Below, piece after piece: positions 27,525 to 34,750 of a DNA stretch of 64,000 bases. Made by a program: the position numbers and the translations under genes. How positions within the stretch are numbered: the first letter of the stretch is position 1; every line of letters starts with the position of its first letter. Location of the stretch: contig CASGAP010000011.1 of assembly GCA_949299515.1 (NCBI GenBank), positions 1 to 64,000 on the forward strand, in the 5' to 3' direction. The DNA comes from an uncultured Desulfovibrionaceae bacterium (GTDB lineage Bacteria; Desulfobacterota; Desulfovibrionia; Desulfovibrionales; Desulfovibrionaceae). The notes under the pieces were generated by a model. The model was not told where the DNA came from. It saw only the letters and a program-made list of their open reading frames with translations, and searched no databases.

Positions 27525-27956
27525 TTATTCGGTTTCAGCTGCGCGCATTACGGTATCCAAACGTTTTTCCGCTGCTTCCAAATCGGCTTTCAGTTTATTT
27601 TCGGATTCCGTGTGCTTTGTATTCATATCGGCATATTTGGCGTTCAGTTGTGCAAGTTCGCCTTCAAGCTTGGTCAGTTTCTTTTCCAGACCGGCAGCGC
27701 GGCGGCGGGCAGCCATAGCTCTGGAACTGAGCGTCAGCCTGTCCCACATAAGCATAAGCAGAACAATAAACGCACCCAATGCAAAACAGATCAGCATAAC
27801 GGAATACAAAGGAAGCGGTATGGTTTCAATAGGTTCGATAAAGAAAAGATCAAGCTTTAAAACCACAGGGTCGGCAAAAGAAGCCTGATTCTGCACAAAA
27901 AACATCATGACGACAAAAAAGATAAGCACAAGCAAAAAAACTTTTAGATAACGCAT
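27525..27956 (-). CDS. LapA-like (DUF1049) inner-membrane protein
   Basis: A 143-residue protein with two hydrophobic segments (about 4-20 and 39-60) joined by a short loop, and a long charged coiled coil at the C-terminus (about 75-140, rich in Lys, Glu and Ala). This is the LapA/YciS plan; in E. coli LapA works with LapB in controlling LPS synthesis. The start at 27956 (MRYLKVFLLV) is chosen for its AGGAG site; an in-frame GTG/ATG 21 bp upstream lacks one. It ends 1 bp before mutS starts. Confidence 0.75.
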   Translation of the reverse strand: MRYLKVFLLVLIFFVVMMFFVQNQASFADPVVLKLDLFFIEPIETIPLPLYSVMLICFALGAFIVLLMLMWDRLTLSSRAMAARRRAAGLEKKLTKLEGELAQLNAKYADMNTKHTESENKLKADLEAAEKRLDTVMRAAETE

Positions 27957-28008
27957 ACCCACTCCTAAAAAAGACATTACAAAATTGTACCCGAACGGTC
28001 AGTTCAGA

Positions 28009-28512
28009 TTATTCCATTATTTCCTTAAACGCAAGCGCAAAAGTTTTTTGCATGGTTTCAAGACGTTCCGGAATAAGACGCACATCGGCCACCACGGCAA
28101 TAAACTGCGAGTCCCCTTCCCAGCGCGGCACAATATGCCCGTGCAGATGATCGGCAATGCCTGCGCCGGCGGCTTTTCCAAGATTTATACCCATATTTAT
28201 TCCGTCGCAGCGGCACACTTTGCGCACGGCCCGGCAGGACAGGCTGACAAGTTCCATAAATTCGCCGCGTTCCTCTGCGGAAAGTTCCGTAATGTCCATG
28301 CAGTGACGGTACGGTATAACCATTAAATGTCCTGCGGCGTAGGGATAACGGTTAAGCATGACATAACAGTATGTTCCTTTGTGCACCACAAGCCGCAGCG
28401 CATCGTTTTCCGTAAGCTGCGGCTGAAAATCTTCCAAACAAAAAACACAGCCTTTATGTTCTTTTTTGGAAAGAATATACTCCATGCGCCAGGGTGCCCA
28501 CATATTTTCCAT
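28009..28512 (-). CDS. HIT-family nucleotide hydrolase/transferase
   Basis: A 167-residue histidine triad protein. The catalytic motif HLHGHIVPRW (H-x-H-x-H-x-x) lies at about 106-115. The N-terminus has MWAPWRMEYI and a CVFC pair that, with later histidines, could bind zinc, as in AP4A phosphorylase-like HIT proteins. It likely cleaves dinucleotide polyphosphates or adenosine phosphoramidates. The start at 28512 is supported by GGAGG seven bases upstream. Confidence 0.85.
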   Translation of the reverse strand: MENMWAPWRMEYILSKKEHKGCVFCLEDFQPQLTENDALRLVVHKGTYCYVMLNRYPYAAGHLMVIPYRHCMDITELSAEERGEFMELVSLSCRAVRKVCRCDGINMGINLGKAAGAGIADHLHGHIVPRWEGDSQFIAVVADVRLIPERLETMQKTFALAFKEIME

Positions 28513-28652
28513 AACGGCCTCCAACAATTTTAACTATGCAACTGTTTTGAACATAACAAAAAATACCATAAAAATAAATTGTGAAAAGCTTGACAAAATA
28601 AAAAAAAATATCCACAAATAAAAAAACTCACAAACAAAGGAATGCCTTTTCC

Positions 28653-28943
28653 ATGTCTGAATCACAAGTAACGATCAAAGGAAGCATAGTACCGCTTTCT
28701 TTCAATGCTTCAAAGTGCAAAGTAGCTCTCAGAACCATTTCTGCAAACGGCGAAGAAGCGGAATACCCCATTCTTTCCAAAGGGGCAGGCATAGATTTAA
28801 TTGACATGATGAGCAATTTTGTCAGCGCCAACTGCATTTTGCAGCCATGCGAAGAGGAAGACTGCACAAAAGTGCATATCCGTTCCTATACCATTTTGGA
28901 CGAACTTGACGAAAACGATCTCTTTGCCCAGCCGGCAGAGTAA
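28653..28943 (+). CDS. uncharacterised 96-residue protein upstream of the two-component system
   Basis: A small, soluble, acidic protein with no signal peptide. It has a Cys-rich middle (KCKVALRTIS, then NCILQPCEEEDCTKVH) and ends DELDENDLFAQPAE. I do not recognise the family. It is 9 bp upstream of the response regulator gene and so probably in one transcript with it. AAAGGA lies rather far (about 11 bases) from its ATG. It is the first plus-strand gene after the mutS group, so the promoter should be in 28528-28652, which is very A-rich. Confidence 0.65.
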   Translation: MSESQVTIKGSIVPLSFNASKCKVALRTISANGEEAEYPILSKGAGIDLIDMMSNFVSANCILQPCEEEDCTKVHIRSYTILDELDENDLFAQPAE

Positions 28944-28952
28944 CCAAACACC

Positions 28953-29627
28953 ATGCGGATACTGATAGTAGAAGACGATGTTTCCTTAAACAGACTTATC
29001 GGCGAAAAGCTGAAAAAGGAACATTACACCATAGATTCCTGCCACTTGGGCAATGAAGCGCTTGCCTATATCGAAGGGGCGGAATACGACCTTATCATAC
29101 TCGACATCATGCTGCCGAATATGAACGGCCTGGAAATTTTAACGCATATCCGCAGCAAAAAAAATACCACTCCCGTCCTGCTCCTGACAGCCAAAGACAG
29201 CATTGACGACAAAGTCAAAGGACTTGATCTCGGCGCGGACGATTATATGGCAAAACCTTTTGCCTTTGAAGAACTGCTTGCCCGCATACGCGTTCTTATC
29301 AGAAGGCACTCCCAAAAAAATCCCGAAAGCGAGTATCAGGCTGCCGACCTTATTGTTAACGACAAAACCAAAACAGTAACCCGCGGCGGCACCCCCATTA
29401 CGCTTTCCTCCAAGGAATACAATATCCTCCTGTACATGATCATGCACAAAGGGCAGGTTTTGTCCCGCGACACCCTGAACCAGCATATGTGGAATTACGA
29501 TTATGACGGCAGTTCCAATATCATTGACGTTTATATCCGCTATCTGCGCAAAAAAATCGACGAAGGGCATGAGAAAAAACTTATCCACACCATACGCGGG
29601 CAAGGATATGTAATCCGTGAAGAATAA
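28953..29627 (+). CDS. OmpR/PhoB-family response regulator (QseB/PmrA-like)
   Basis: A 224-residue transcription regulator. The receiver domain has the acidic pair ED (7-8), phospho-acceptor D51 (LIILDIMLPNMNG), LLLTAKDS and the switch lysine in MAKPFAFEELLAR. A winged-helix DNA-binding domain follows (LSSKEYNILLYMIMHKGQVLSRD, then SNIIDVYIRYLRKKID and IRGQGYVIRE). It overlaps the kinase gene by 11 bp. Its likely targets are the PepSY genes downstream, whose promoters carry TTTAAT-N5-TTTAAT direct repeats of the kind bound by the PmrA/QseB branch of this family; binding itself is inference. Confidence 0.93.
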   Translation: MRILIVEDDVSLNRLIGEKLKKEHYTIDSCHLGNEALAYIEGAEYDLIILDIMLPNMNGLEILTHIRSKKNTTPVLLLTAKDSIDDKVKGLDLGADDYMAKPFAFEELLARIRVLIRRHSQKNPESEYQAADLIVNDKTKTVTRGGTPITLSSKEYNILLYMIMHKGQVLSRDTLNQHMWNYDYDGSSNIIDVYIRYLRKKIDEGHEKKLIHTIRGQGYVIREE

Positions 29628-30978
29628 ACATTTTTCCATGGGCATAAAAAGCAAGCTGACCATACTGATAAGCGTCAGCACCTTTTTGCTTGTATTCGTT
29701 TCCCTCACGCTCCTGATCATTGTCGGCAAAGGTCAAAAAGAAGCCGAAATAAAAAGCCAGCTCATCAACGCCATTGAAGACAATGCCCAAAAAATACGCA
29801 AACGCAACAATCTTATTGTCCTGGATTCTTCCTATATTTTCAAAAACAACATCTATACTTCCCTCTACGACGGCAAAAAACAGTTTATTTACGGCGAAAC
29901 TCCGCTGGATTTCCCCGTTTACGAAAATTTTGAAACAGGAAAACTGAAAAAAACAGGCCAGTTTTATATTTATGATATCGAAAAAAACATTCAGGGAGAA
30001 AAAATCTATGTTCGCGGCATAGTTTCCGTTGCCTCCACAAAGCAGACTTTCAGCTCCCTGTTTTATCTCGTGCTGACAGTTCTGCCCGTTCTTGCCCTGT
30101 TTACCGTACTTCTTGCCCGTTTTTTTATCCGCAGAACATTCAGTCCCATAGAACAAATCATTCATGTAGCCCAGGAAATACAAAACAGCAGGGACTTATC
30201 CCTGCGCATTGAGCTGGACAGCAAAACCCAAGACGAAATCCATGCCCTGGCCCATACCTTTGATTCCATGTTCAACAGCATCGAACAGGCTTTTCTCAAA
30301 GAAAAACAGTTTACTTCCGACGCTTCCCACGAACTGCGCACCCCCACCAGCGTCATAATCGCCCAATGCGAACTGGCGCTTGAAAATACCCGCGAAGAAC
30401 GAACCAAGGAAGCGCTGCAGACCATTTTATGGTACGCCAAAAAGATGTCCCAAATGACCAGCCAGCTCCTTTTGCTGACAAAAGCGGAACATTACGGCGA
30501 AATCCTGGAACGGGAAGACATAAACCTCAGCGAACTGACAGAAATCATCGCCGAACAGCAGCAGGAACTTGCCGAAGAAAAAAACATTGCCCTGACTTTT
30601 TCCGTTCAGGAAAATATCCGCATAAGCGGTGACCCGACGCTGATAACCGGCGCATTGATCAATCTTTTTTCCAATGCCATAAAATACAACAGACCGAAAG
30701 GCAAAATAACCTTCAGCCTTACTGCCGCGCAGGGCACGGTTCACGGCAGGATTTTCGATACGGGCATAGGCATAAGCGAAGAAGACCTGCCCAAAATCTG
30801 GGAACGCTTTTATCAAGTGGACAAAGCCCGCAGCAAAACTCCCGGAGAATACAGCGGCACGGGCCTCGGGCTTCCTCTGGTAAAATGGATCATCGAGGCG
30901 CACGGCGGCTCCATAACGGTTTCCTCATCAGTCAACAAAGGCACTATTTTTAATTTTACGCTTCCTCAAAAAAATTAA
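29617..30978 (+). CDS. membrane sensor histidine kinase, partner of the OmpR-type regulator
   Basis: A 453-residue kinase. TM1 is at about 13-36. A compact extracytoplasmic domain (about 37-148) holds DGKKQFIYGETPLDFP and KIYVRGIVSVAS. TM2 is at 149-170, followed by a HAMP-like linker (about 170-225). HisKA has phospho-acceptor H238 (SDASHELRTPTSVI). The HATPase has N box NLFSNAIKYNRP, G1 FDTGIGI and G2 GTGLGLPLVKWI. The start is the GTG at 29617, overlapping the regulator; an ATG at 29638 is the alternative. The signal is unknown, but clustering with periplasmic PepSY proteins points to an envelope or proteolysis signal. Confidence 0.92.
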   Translation: MKNKHFSMGIKSKLTILISVSTFLLVFVSLTLLIIVGKGQKEAEIKSQLINAIEDNAQKIRKRNNLIVLDSSYIFKNNIYTSLYDGKKQFIYGETPLDFPVYENFETGKLKKTGQFYIYDIEKNIQGEKIYVRGIVSVASTKQTFSSLFYLVLTVLPVLALFTVLLARFFIRRTFSPIEQIIHVAQEIQNSRDLSLRIELDSKTQDEIHALAHTFDSMFNSIEQAFLKEKQFTSDASHELRTPTSVIIAQCELALENTREERTKEALQTILWYAKKMSQMTSQLLLLTKAEHYGEILEREDINLSELTEIIAEQQQELAEEKNIALTFSVQENIRISGDPTLITGALINLFSNAIKYNRPKGKITFSLTAAQGTVHGRIFDTGIGISEEDLPKIWERFYQVDKARSKTPGEYSGTGLGLPLVKWIIEAHGGSITVSSSVNKGTIFNFTLPQKN

Positions 30979-30982
30979 ACAT

Positions 30983-31015
30983 TTTAATCTTTCTTTAATT
31001 TTTGCGACGTATACC
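30983..31015 (+). promoter_or_regulatory. PmrA/QseB-like box 1 with -10 element
   Basis: TTTAAT at 30983-30988, N5, TTTAAT at 30994-30999, then ten bases and TATACC at 31010-31015. The layout matches the boxes at 31091 and 32513. It lies right after the kinase stop codon and about 140 bp upstream of the first PepSY gene, so it is an extra upstream promoter or drives a short leader. Confidence 0.6.
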
Positions 31016-31022
31016 TTGTCCC

Positions 31023-31076
31023 ATGGACGAAATGAAAAACATTTCCCCTAAAAAAACAAGGCGTCACAGCAAATAA
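31023..31076 (+). other. possible 17-codon leader peptide frame
   Basis: ATG GAC GAA ATG and so on to TAA, a very basic 17-residue peptide (ends KKTRRHSK) about one turn downstream of box 1. There is no good ribosome site in front of it. Listed because it is the only frame between the two tandem boxes; it may be chance. Confidence 0.2.
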
Positions 31077-31090
31077 AGAAAATTAAAAAT

Positions 31091-31123
31091 TTTAATGTTC
31101 CTTTAATCTTGAAACGGTAAAAC
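31091..31123 (+). promoter_or_regulatory. PmrA/QseB-like box 2 with -10 element, promoter of PepSY gene 1
   Basis: TTTAAT at 31091-31096, N5, TTTAAT at 31102-31107, ten bases, then TAAAAC at 31118-31123. A transcript from here would have a leader of about 25 bases with a GAGGAG ribosome site before the ATG at 31156. The repeat replaces a normal -35 element, as in activator-dependent promoters. Confidence 0.65.
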
Positions 31124-31155
31124 AACATTAATGGAAACATTTGAGGAGAAAAATT

Positions 31156-31701
31156 ATGAAAAAGTCTACCATTCTTGCATCTATGTCCCTTGGTTTTGCA
31201 CTGATGTTTGCAATAAGCCCCAATGCCATGGCACAAATCAGCCCGGAACAGGCAAAACAAATCGTTCTGCAGCACGCAGGCGTAAACCCCAACGAAGCCG
31301 GCTTCGTACAAATCAAACAAGATTTTGACAACGGCATTTCAGAATACGAAATCGAATTCTGGAAAGGCAACACAGAATACGATTACACTGTAAATGCCGC
31401 CAACGGCCAAATTATTGCCCACAAGCAGGAAGTCAAACAAAATTACATCAACAACACCGCTCCCATGACCCAGCAGATGCCTGCCCAGCAAGCCCTCATC
31501 GGCAACCAAAAAGCAACGGAAATTGCCCTGAAACACGCAGGACTCAGCGCAAACCAAACCCGCCGCTTAAACTGCTATCAGGAATTTGACGACGGCAGAG
31601 CAGTATATAAAGTAGAATTCTGGAAAGAATACACCGAATACGATTATGAAATCGACGCCGCAACCGGTGCTATTATCGAATTTGACATTGAACAAAACTA
31701 A
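31156..31701 (+). CDS. secreted protein with two PepSY domains (PepSY gene 1)
   Basis: A 181-residue exported protein with a signal peptide ending near AMA-Q (about residue 28). Two PepSY domains of about 65 residues follow, each with the pattern A-K/T-x-I-x-L-x-H-A-G, a middle QDFDNGISEYEIEFW or QEFDDGRAVYKVEFW, and an end of EYDY, then A-A-x-G-x-I-I. A Met/Gln-rich linker joins them. PepSY domains occur in protease propeptides and in envelope proteins and are thought to inhibit peptidases or sense envelope proteins. The start at 31156 is set by GAGGAG. It lies next to the two-component system and three paralogues. Confidence 0.85.
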   Translation: MKKSTILASMSLGFALMFAISPNAMAQISPEQAKQIVLQHAGVNPNEAGFVQIKQDFDNGISEYEIEFWKGNTEYDYTVNAANGQIIAHKQEVKQNYINNTAPMTQQMPAQQALIGNQKATEIALKHAGLSANQTRRLNCYQEFDDGRAVYKVEFWKEYTEYDYEIDAATGAIIEFDIEQN

Positions 31702-31706
31702 CAGCA

Positions 31707-31976
31707 ATGAAAACGCCTTTTTATCACTCCTTGCGGGAAACCCCTTTTTCCGCAAGGAGAAAGCAGAACTACATTTCCCTTGAAGCGGCAAAGCAGACAG
31801 TTTTGTCCCATGCAAAAACAAACCCTGCCGATATTGACGAAATCCGTGTTTCCCACATCATAAAGCTAGACACCGTCCTTTATTCCTTCACCATAAAAAA
31901 AAGCTCCGAAACAATGCTATATCAAATCAATGCAGTAACCGGAGAAATCATATCCCACCATATCCGCAATGACTAA
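31707..31976 (+). CDS. single PepSY-domain protein without signal peptide (PepSY gene 2)
   Basis: An 89-residue protein with one PepSY domain (ISLEAAKQTVLSHAKTNPADID, then LYSFTIKK and YQINAVTGEIISHHI). Unlike its three paralogues it has no signal peptide; the N-terminus (MKTPFYHSLRETPFSARRK) is short and basic. The central acidic D-D-G motif is also missing. It starts 5 bp after PepSY gene 1 with no ribosome site of its own, so it would depend on coupling. It may be a degenerating copy or a cytoplasmic partner. Confidence 0.65.
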   Translation: MKTPFYHSLRETPFSARRKQNYISLEAAKQTVLSHAKTNPADIDEIRVSHIIKLDTVLYSFTIKKSSETMLYQINAVTGEIISHHIRND

Positions 31977-31987
31977 AGGAGACTGCA

Positions 31988-32341
31988 ATGGCAAAACCAA
32001 TCAATGCCTTTTACTGCACCTCATGCAAAACCGAACAGTTTCTGCCTGCCAACACCAAGAGCAAATGCCCCCGATGCGGGGAGACAACCCTGATATCACT
32101 TGAATGCAGCCAGGAAGAATACGAAAGCTATACCAAAGAAGAACAGGAAATTATCATAGAATCGAACATACTGCGCGAACGCAAAAAAAACGAACGTATG
32201 CAATATAAAATCGAAAATCCCTATGCCGACAATACGGAACTGCTGCGGAAAATTGCGACAGACACCGCCGTCACCAAATGGTGCGTGATCGGGTTCAGCG
32301 CACTGTGCATACTTATTTATCTGCTGGAAGAAATATTATAA
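31988..32341 (+). CDS. zinc-ribbon, tail-anchored membrane protein
   Basis: A 117-residue protein. The N-terminal zinc ribbon has two CxxC pairs (YCTSCK at about 9-14 and KCPRCGE at about 26-32). A charged helical middle (about 45-85, with a TKEEQEIIIE run) follows, and a single hydrophobic segment at the very C-terminus (WCVIGFSALCILIYLLEEIL) would anchor it in the inner membrane with the ribbon in the cytoplasm. The function is unknown. A good AAAGGAG site is present and a hairpin terminator follows 30 bp downstream, so it closes the PepSY gene 1 operon. Confidence 0.7.
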   Translation: MAKPINAFYCTSCKTEQFLPANTKSKCPRCGETTLISLECSQEEYESYTKEEQEIIIESNILRERKKNERMQYKIENPYADNTELLRKIATDTAVTKWCVIGFSALCILIYLLEEIL

Positions 32342-32367
32342 AACTCTCTGCGTATTCCCTGATAAAA

Positions 32368-32394
32368 ACTGCCCCGTTCCCGCGGGGCTTTTGC
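32368..32394 (+). terminator. Rho-independent terminator after the zinc-ribbon gene
   Basis: A GCCCCG/CGGGGC stem (32371-32388) with a six-base loop and a TTTT tail. It ends the transcript carrying PepSY genes 1-2. Confidence 0.8.
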
Positions 32395-32400
32395 GTTACC

Positions 32401-32457
32401 GCCCTGCAGTTACGGAACGTTGCCGAAATTTTCGGCTTCAGTTTTGCAAATACCGCG
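32401..32457 (+). repeat. degenerate partial copy of the dispersed hairpin repeat
   Basis: CAGTTACGGAAC, then TTGCCGAA, then TTCGGCTTC repeat the left arm and inner stem of the hairpins at 6324-6377 and 33385-33438. The right arm has drifted (GTTTTGCAAATACCGC) and only partly pairs. The flanking blocks of the full repeat are absent. Confidence 0.45.
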
Positions 32458-32512
32458 GACAAAAACAGCAAAAAACAATTTTCCTTTAAATTTTATTCCC
32501 AAAAAATACTTT

Positions 32513-32550
32513 TTTAATCTCATTTTAATTTTTCCGAGATACTGTACAAT
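32513..32550 (+). promoter_or_regulatory. PmrA/QseB-like box 3 with -10 element, promoter of PepSY gene 3
   Basis: TTTAAT at 32513-32518, N5, TTTAAT at 32524-32529. TACTGT follows after ten bases and a better -10, TACAAT, lies at 32545-32550. The ATG of the PepSY gene is at 32578 behind AAGGAG. Confidence 0.65.
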
Positions 32551-32577
32551 TAACAACAACGAACAAGGAGCAGCATC

Positions 32578-33222
32578 ATGAACATAAAGAAATTCTTCCT
32601 CACCCTGGCCATAAGCCCCGCTTTTTTGTTTCTTGCCGGCCAAGCTTCAGCCAATCAAACTGTTCAACCCTTCCCCGTAAATCAAAGCAACCAGCACACC
32701 GTACCCATGAAAGCCCCCAGCCAGACTCCGCTGCCCATGAACGCACCAATGCAGCAGTTTACCATTATGAATCCCCAGCAGGCAAAGCAAATTGCCCTGC
32801 AGCACGCAGGTTTTAACGAAAAACAAATCAGCTCCCTGCGCATCGAACAAGACCACGACGACGGCAGAATGGAATATGAAGTGGATTTCAAAAACGGGGA
32901 TTACAACTACGAATACAAAATTAACGGCAATACCGGACAGATTCTTTCCCATAAATTTGAAAAAAGAAGACTGAACCTGCTCGGCGTTTTCAAAAGCTCC
33001 AACCCGGAAAACCTTATCCAGGGTGACTATGCGGCACAAATTGCTTTAAACCACGCAGGCCTGCAGGCAAACCAAGTAGTCATGGGCGAATTTTCCTACG
33101 ATTTCGATGACGGCGAACATCTTTACGACATCGGTTTTTACAAAGACTACATCGAATACCAATACGAAATTGACGCGGAAACAGGCGAAATTTACCAATG
33201 CGAAGTAAAATATCACATATAA
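32578..33222 (+). CDS. secreted protein with two PepSY domains (PepSY gene 3)
   Basis: A 214-residue exported protein. The signal peptide ends near ASA-N (about residue 25). A Pro/Met/Gln-rich linker (about 26-60) follows, then two PepSY domains (QQAKQIALQHAGFNEKQIS with EQDHDDGRMEYEVDF; then YAAQIALNHAGLQANQV with YDFDDGEHLYDIGF), each ending in the EYKI/EYQYEID, then TGQI/TGEI pattern. It has its own PmrA-like box and promoter at 32513 and no gene immediately behind it. Paralogous to the genes at 31156 and 33578. Confidence 0.85.
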   Translation: MNIKKFFLTLAISPAFLFLAGQASANQTVQPFPVNQSNQHTVPMKAPSQTPLPMNAPMQQFTIMNPQQAKQIALQHAGFNEKQISSLRIEQDHDDGRMEYEVDFKNGDYNYEYKINGNTGQILSHKFEKRRLNLLGVFKSSNPENLIQGDYAAQIALNHAGLQANQVVMGEFSYDFDDGEHLYDIGFYKDYIEYQYEIDAETGEIYQCEVKYHI

Positions 33223-33577
33223 TAACAAGCTGTAATAATTGGTTAAGCAAAAAAATACAGCTGGACACTTAAAAAAAAATCCGTTATTGTGGCATAACAA
33301 AGGTATGTTTCCAAATATAACAGTTATACCATATAAAATAATTACAGAAAAAATTATTGAAAAAGTTTTTTTGCACTCTTATTCGCGGCAGTTACGGAAC
33401 CGAAGCCGAAGAATTCGGCAAGGTTCCGTAACTGCCGCGCAATGAAGGGTCCGGGGAGCCGCCCAAAGGGCGACAAGCCGTTTGCGTCAGCGAGTTTGCG
33501 AACTTTAAAATGCACAGCAACGCAATCGTTTCCCCCGGAAAATAATTCAGAAATACTCCCCTAATAAGGATATACGC
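33223..33577. other. intergenic region carrying the second dispersed repeat
   Basis: 355 bp between PepSY genes 3 and 4. The first 140 bp are AT-rich and featureless to me. 33361-33553 is the repeat described separately. No TTTAAT-N5-TTTAAT box was found here, so PepSY gene 4 may have lost its promoter box or use read-through. Confidence 0.5.
33361..33553 (-). repeat. dispersed intergenic hairpin repeat, copy 2
   Basis: Reverse-complement copy of 6204-6402. The hairpin at 33385-33438 has 17-bp perfect arms. The 26-base identical block is at 33460-33485, and the terminal TTTTCCGGGGG block is conserved. Relative to copy 1, the arms differ at matched positions (CAGTT/AACTG in place of CATAT/ATATG), so the pairing is kept. 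The end lies 24 bp upstream of PepSY gene 4. Confidence 0.75.
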
Positions 33578-34096
33578 ATGAACAAAATTTTTCTTCCCGC
33601 CTTTCTTCTATGTTTTTTCTGTATGCCCGCCTTCGGTTTGGCTGCTCCCATAACGGTTGAAAACGCAAAACAAATTGCTCTGCGGCACGCCAATATAAAC
33701 AAAAACGAAATCAGTCATATGAAAATAGATCAGGAATATGACGACGGCATTATGCAGTTTGAAATTGAATTTTGGAAAAATAATATAGAATACGAATACA
33801 AAATCAACATAAATACAGGAGAAATTCTGGAATACAGCCAAGAACACAACAGAACGGAATTTACTCCCATAAGCCCGAACCAAGATTTTTTAACCACGGA
33901 CGAAGTTAAGCAAATTGCCGTAAACCATGCAGGAGCAAAAGACAGCGAGGTACGCTTTGTCAAAATTTCCCAGGAATTCAAATACGGATACAGTTCCTAC
34001 GAACTGAAATTTTGGCACGGCTACATTGAATACAAATACGAAATCGACGCGGCAAACGGCGATATTCTGGAGTTCAGCGTAAAAAATTATCAATAA
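33578..34096 (+). CDS. secreted protein with two PepSY domains (PepSY gene 4)
   Basis: A 172-residue exported protein. The signal peptide ends at about LAA-P (residue 23). Two PepSY domains follow directly (NAKQIALRHANINKNEISH with QEYDDGIMQFEIEFW; VKQIAVNHAGAKDSEVR with QEFKYGYSSYELKFW), each closed by the EYKYEI, then GDILE/GEILE pattern. There is no proline-rich linker, unlike gene 3. AAGGA lies eight bases before the ATG. It is the last PepSY gene before the bidirectional terminator shared with greA. Confidence 0.85.
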   Translation: MNKIFLPAFLLCFFCMPAFGLAAPITVENAKQIALRHANINKNEISHMKIDQEYDDGIMQFEIEFWKNNIEYEYKININTGEILEYSQEHNRTEFTPISPNQDFLTTDEVKQIAVNHAGAKDSEVRFVKISQEFKYGYSSYELKFWHGYIEYKYEIDAANGDILEFSVKNYQ

Positions 34097-34139
34097 ACGC
34101 CAAACTGCCGCATAAAACAACAGCACACAGCATATACAG

Positions 34140-34168
34140 AAAAAGCCGGGCATTGCCCGGCTTTTTTA
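34140..34168. terminator. bidirectional terminator between PepSY gene 4 and greA
   Basis: A perfect 7-bp stem GCCGGGC/GCCCGGC with an ATT loop, flanked by AAAAA on one side and TTTTTT on the other. It can stop transcription from both convergent genes. Confidence 0.85.
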
Positions 34169-34185
34169 TACTTGCTGCAACAGTG

Positions 34186-34668
34186 CTATTCCTGAGAACC
34201 GCGAAATTCTATGGAAAGAATTTCGTAAGTCACACGGCCTTTTGGAATATCAATGGTAATTTCTTCGCCTTCTTCGTGTCCGAGCAGCGCTTTGCCCACG
34301 GGAGAACTGATGGAAATGGAACCGTTGGCAAAATCGGCTTCGTCCGGGCCAAGCAGCGTAAATTCTTTTTCTTCATCGGTATCAATATCCACAACACGCA
34401 CGGTTGCGCCAAAAATAACCTTATTGCTGCTGAGGGTATTCAAATCGACAACATTAAACGTCGGCAGCTTGGATTCAATATAATTAATACGGGCTTCCAA
34501 AAATCCTTGGCGTTCACGAGCAGCATCATATCCAGCATTTTCTCTTAAATCGCCTTCTTCTCGTGCTTCTTTAATAGCTTGAATGACAGCAGGACGTTCC
34601 TTTTTCAAGCGATCAAGCTCTTGTTCAAGTTTTTGATAGCCTTGTACGGAAATAGGAGTGTTACTCAT
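34186..34668 (-). CDS. greA: transcription elongation factor GreA
   Basis: Rescues backtracked RNA polymerase by stimulating transcript cleavage. It is 160 residues: an N-terminal coiled coil (YQKLEQELDRLKKERP) with the catalytic acidic tip DLRENAGYDAA at about 40-50 and IESKLPTFNVVD, then a C-terminal FKBP-like domain ending GKALLGHEEGEEITI, VTYEILSI. AGGATATTATC provides the ribosome site. A strong promoter and a leader hairpin lie upstream. Confidence 0.96.
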   Translation of the reverse strand: MSNTPISVQGYQKLEQELDRLKKERPAVIQAIKEAREEGDLRENAGYDAARERQGFLEARINYIESKLPTFNVVDLNTLSSNKVIFGATVRVVDIDTDEEKEFTLLGPDEADFANGSISISSPVGKALLGHEEGEEITIDIPKGRVTYEILSIEFRGSQE

Positions 34669-34689
34669 GATAATATCCTTGAAAATATA

Positions 34690-34731
34690 AAATAAAAAAC
34701 ACCCAGCATTTAAAACTCAAATGAGGGCGTT
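34690..34731 (-). promoter_or_regulatory. attenuator-like hairpin in the greA leader
   Basis: On the minus strand ACGCCC pairs with GGGTGT and CATTT with AAATG inside it, followed at once by a run of six T and more T/A. It lies between the promoter at 34751-34779 and the greA start, so it can end transcription early. Confidence 0.55.
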
Positions 34732-34750
34732 GCACACATCGTGAAGATTT

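Noticed and set aside
24914..27718. A 934-codon open frame on the plus strand opposite mutS
   Set aside because: It lies wholly across mutS and the lapA-like gene, has a His/Phe/Arg-rich composition with no domain, and has no ribosome site. Long antisense frames are common in this genome because its codons rarely give antisense stops.
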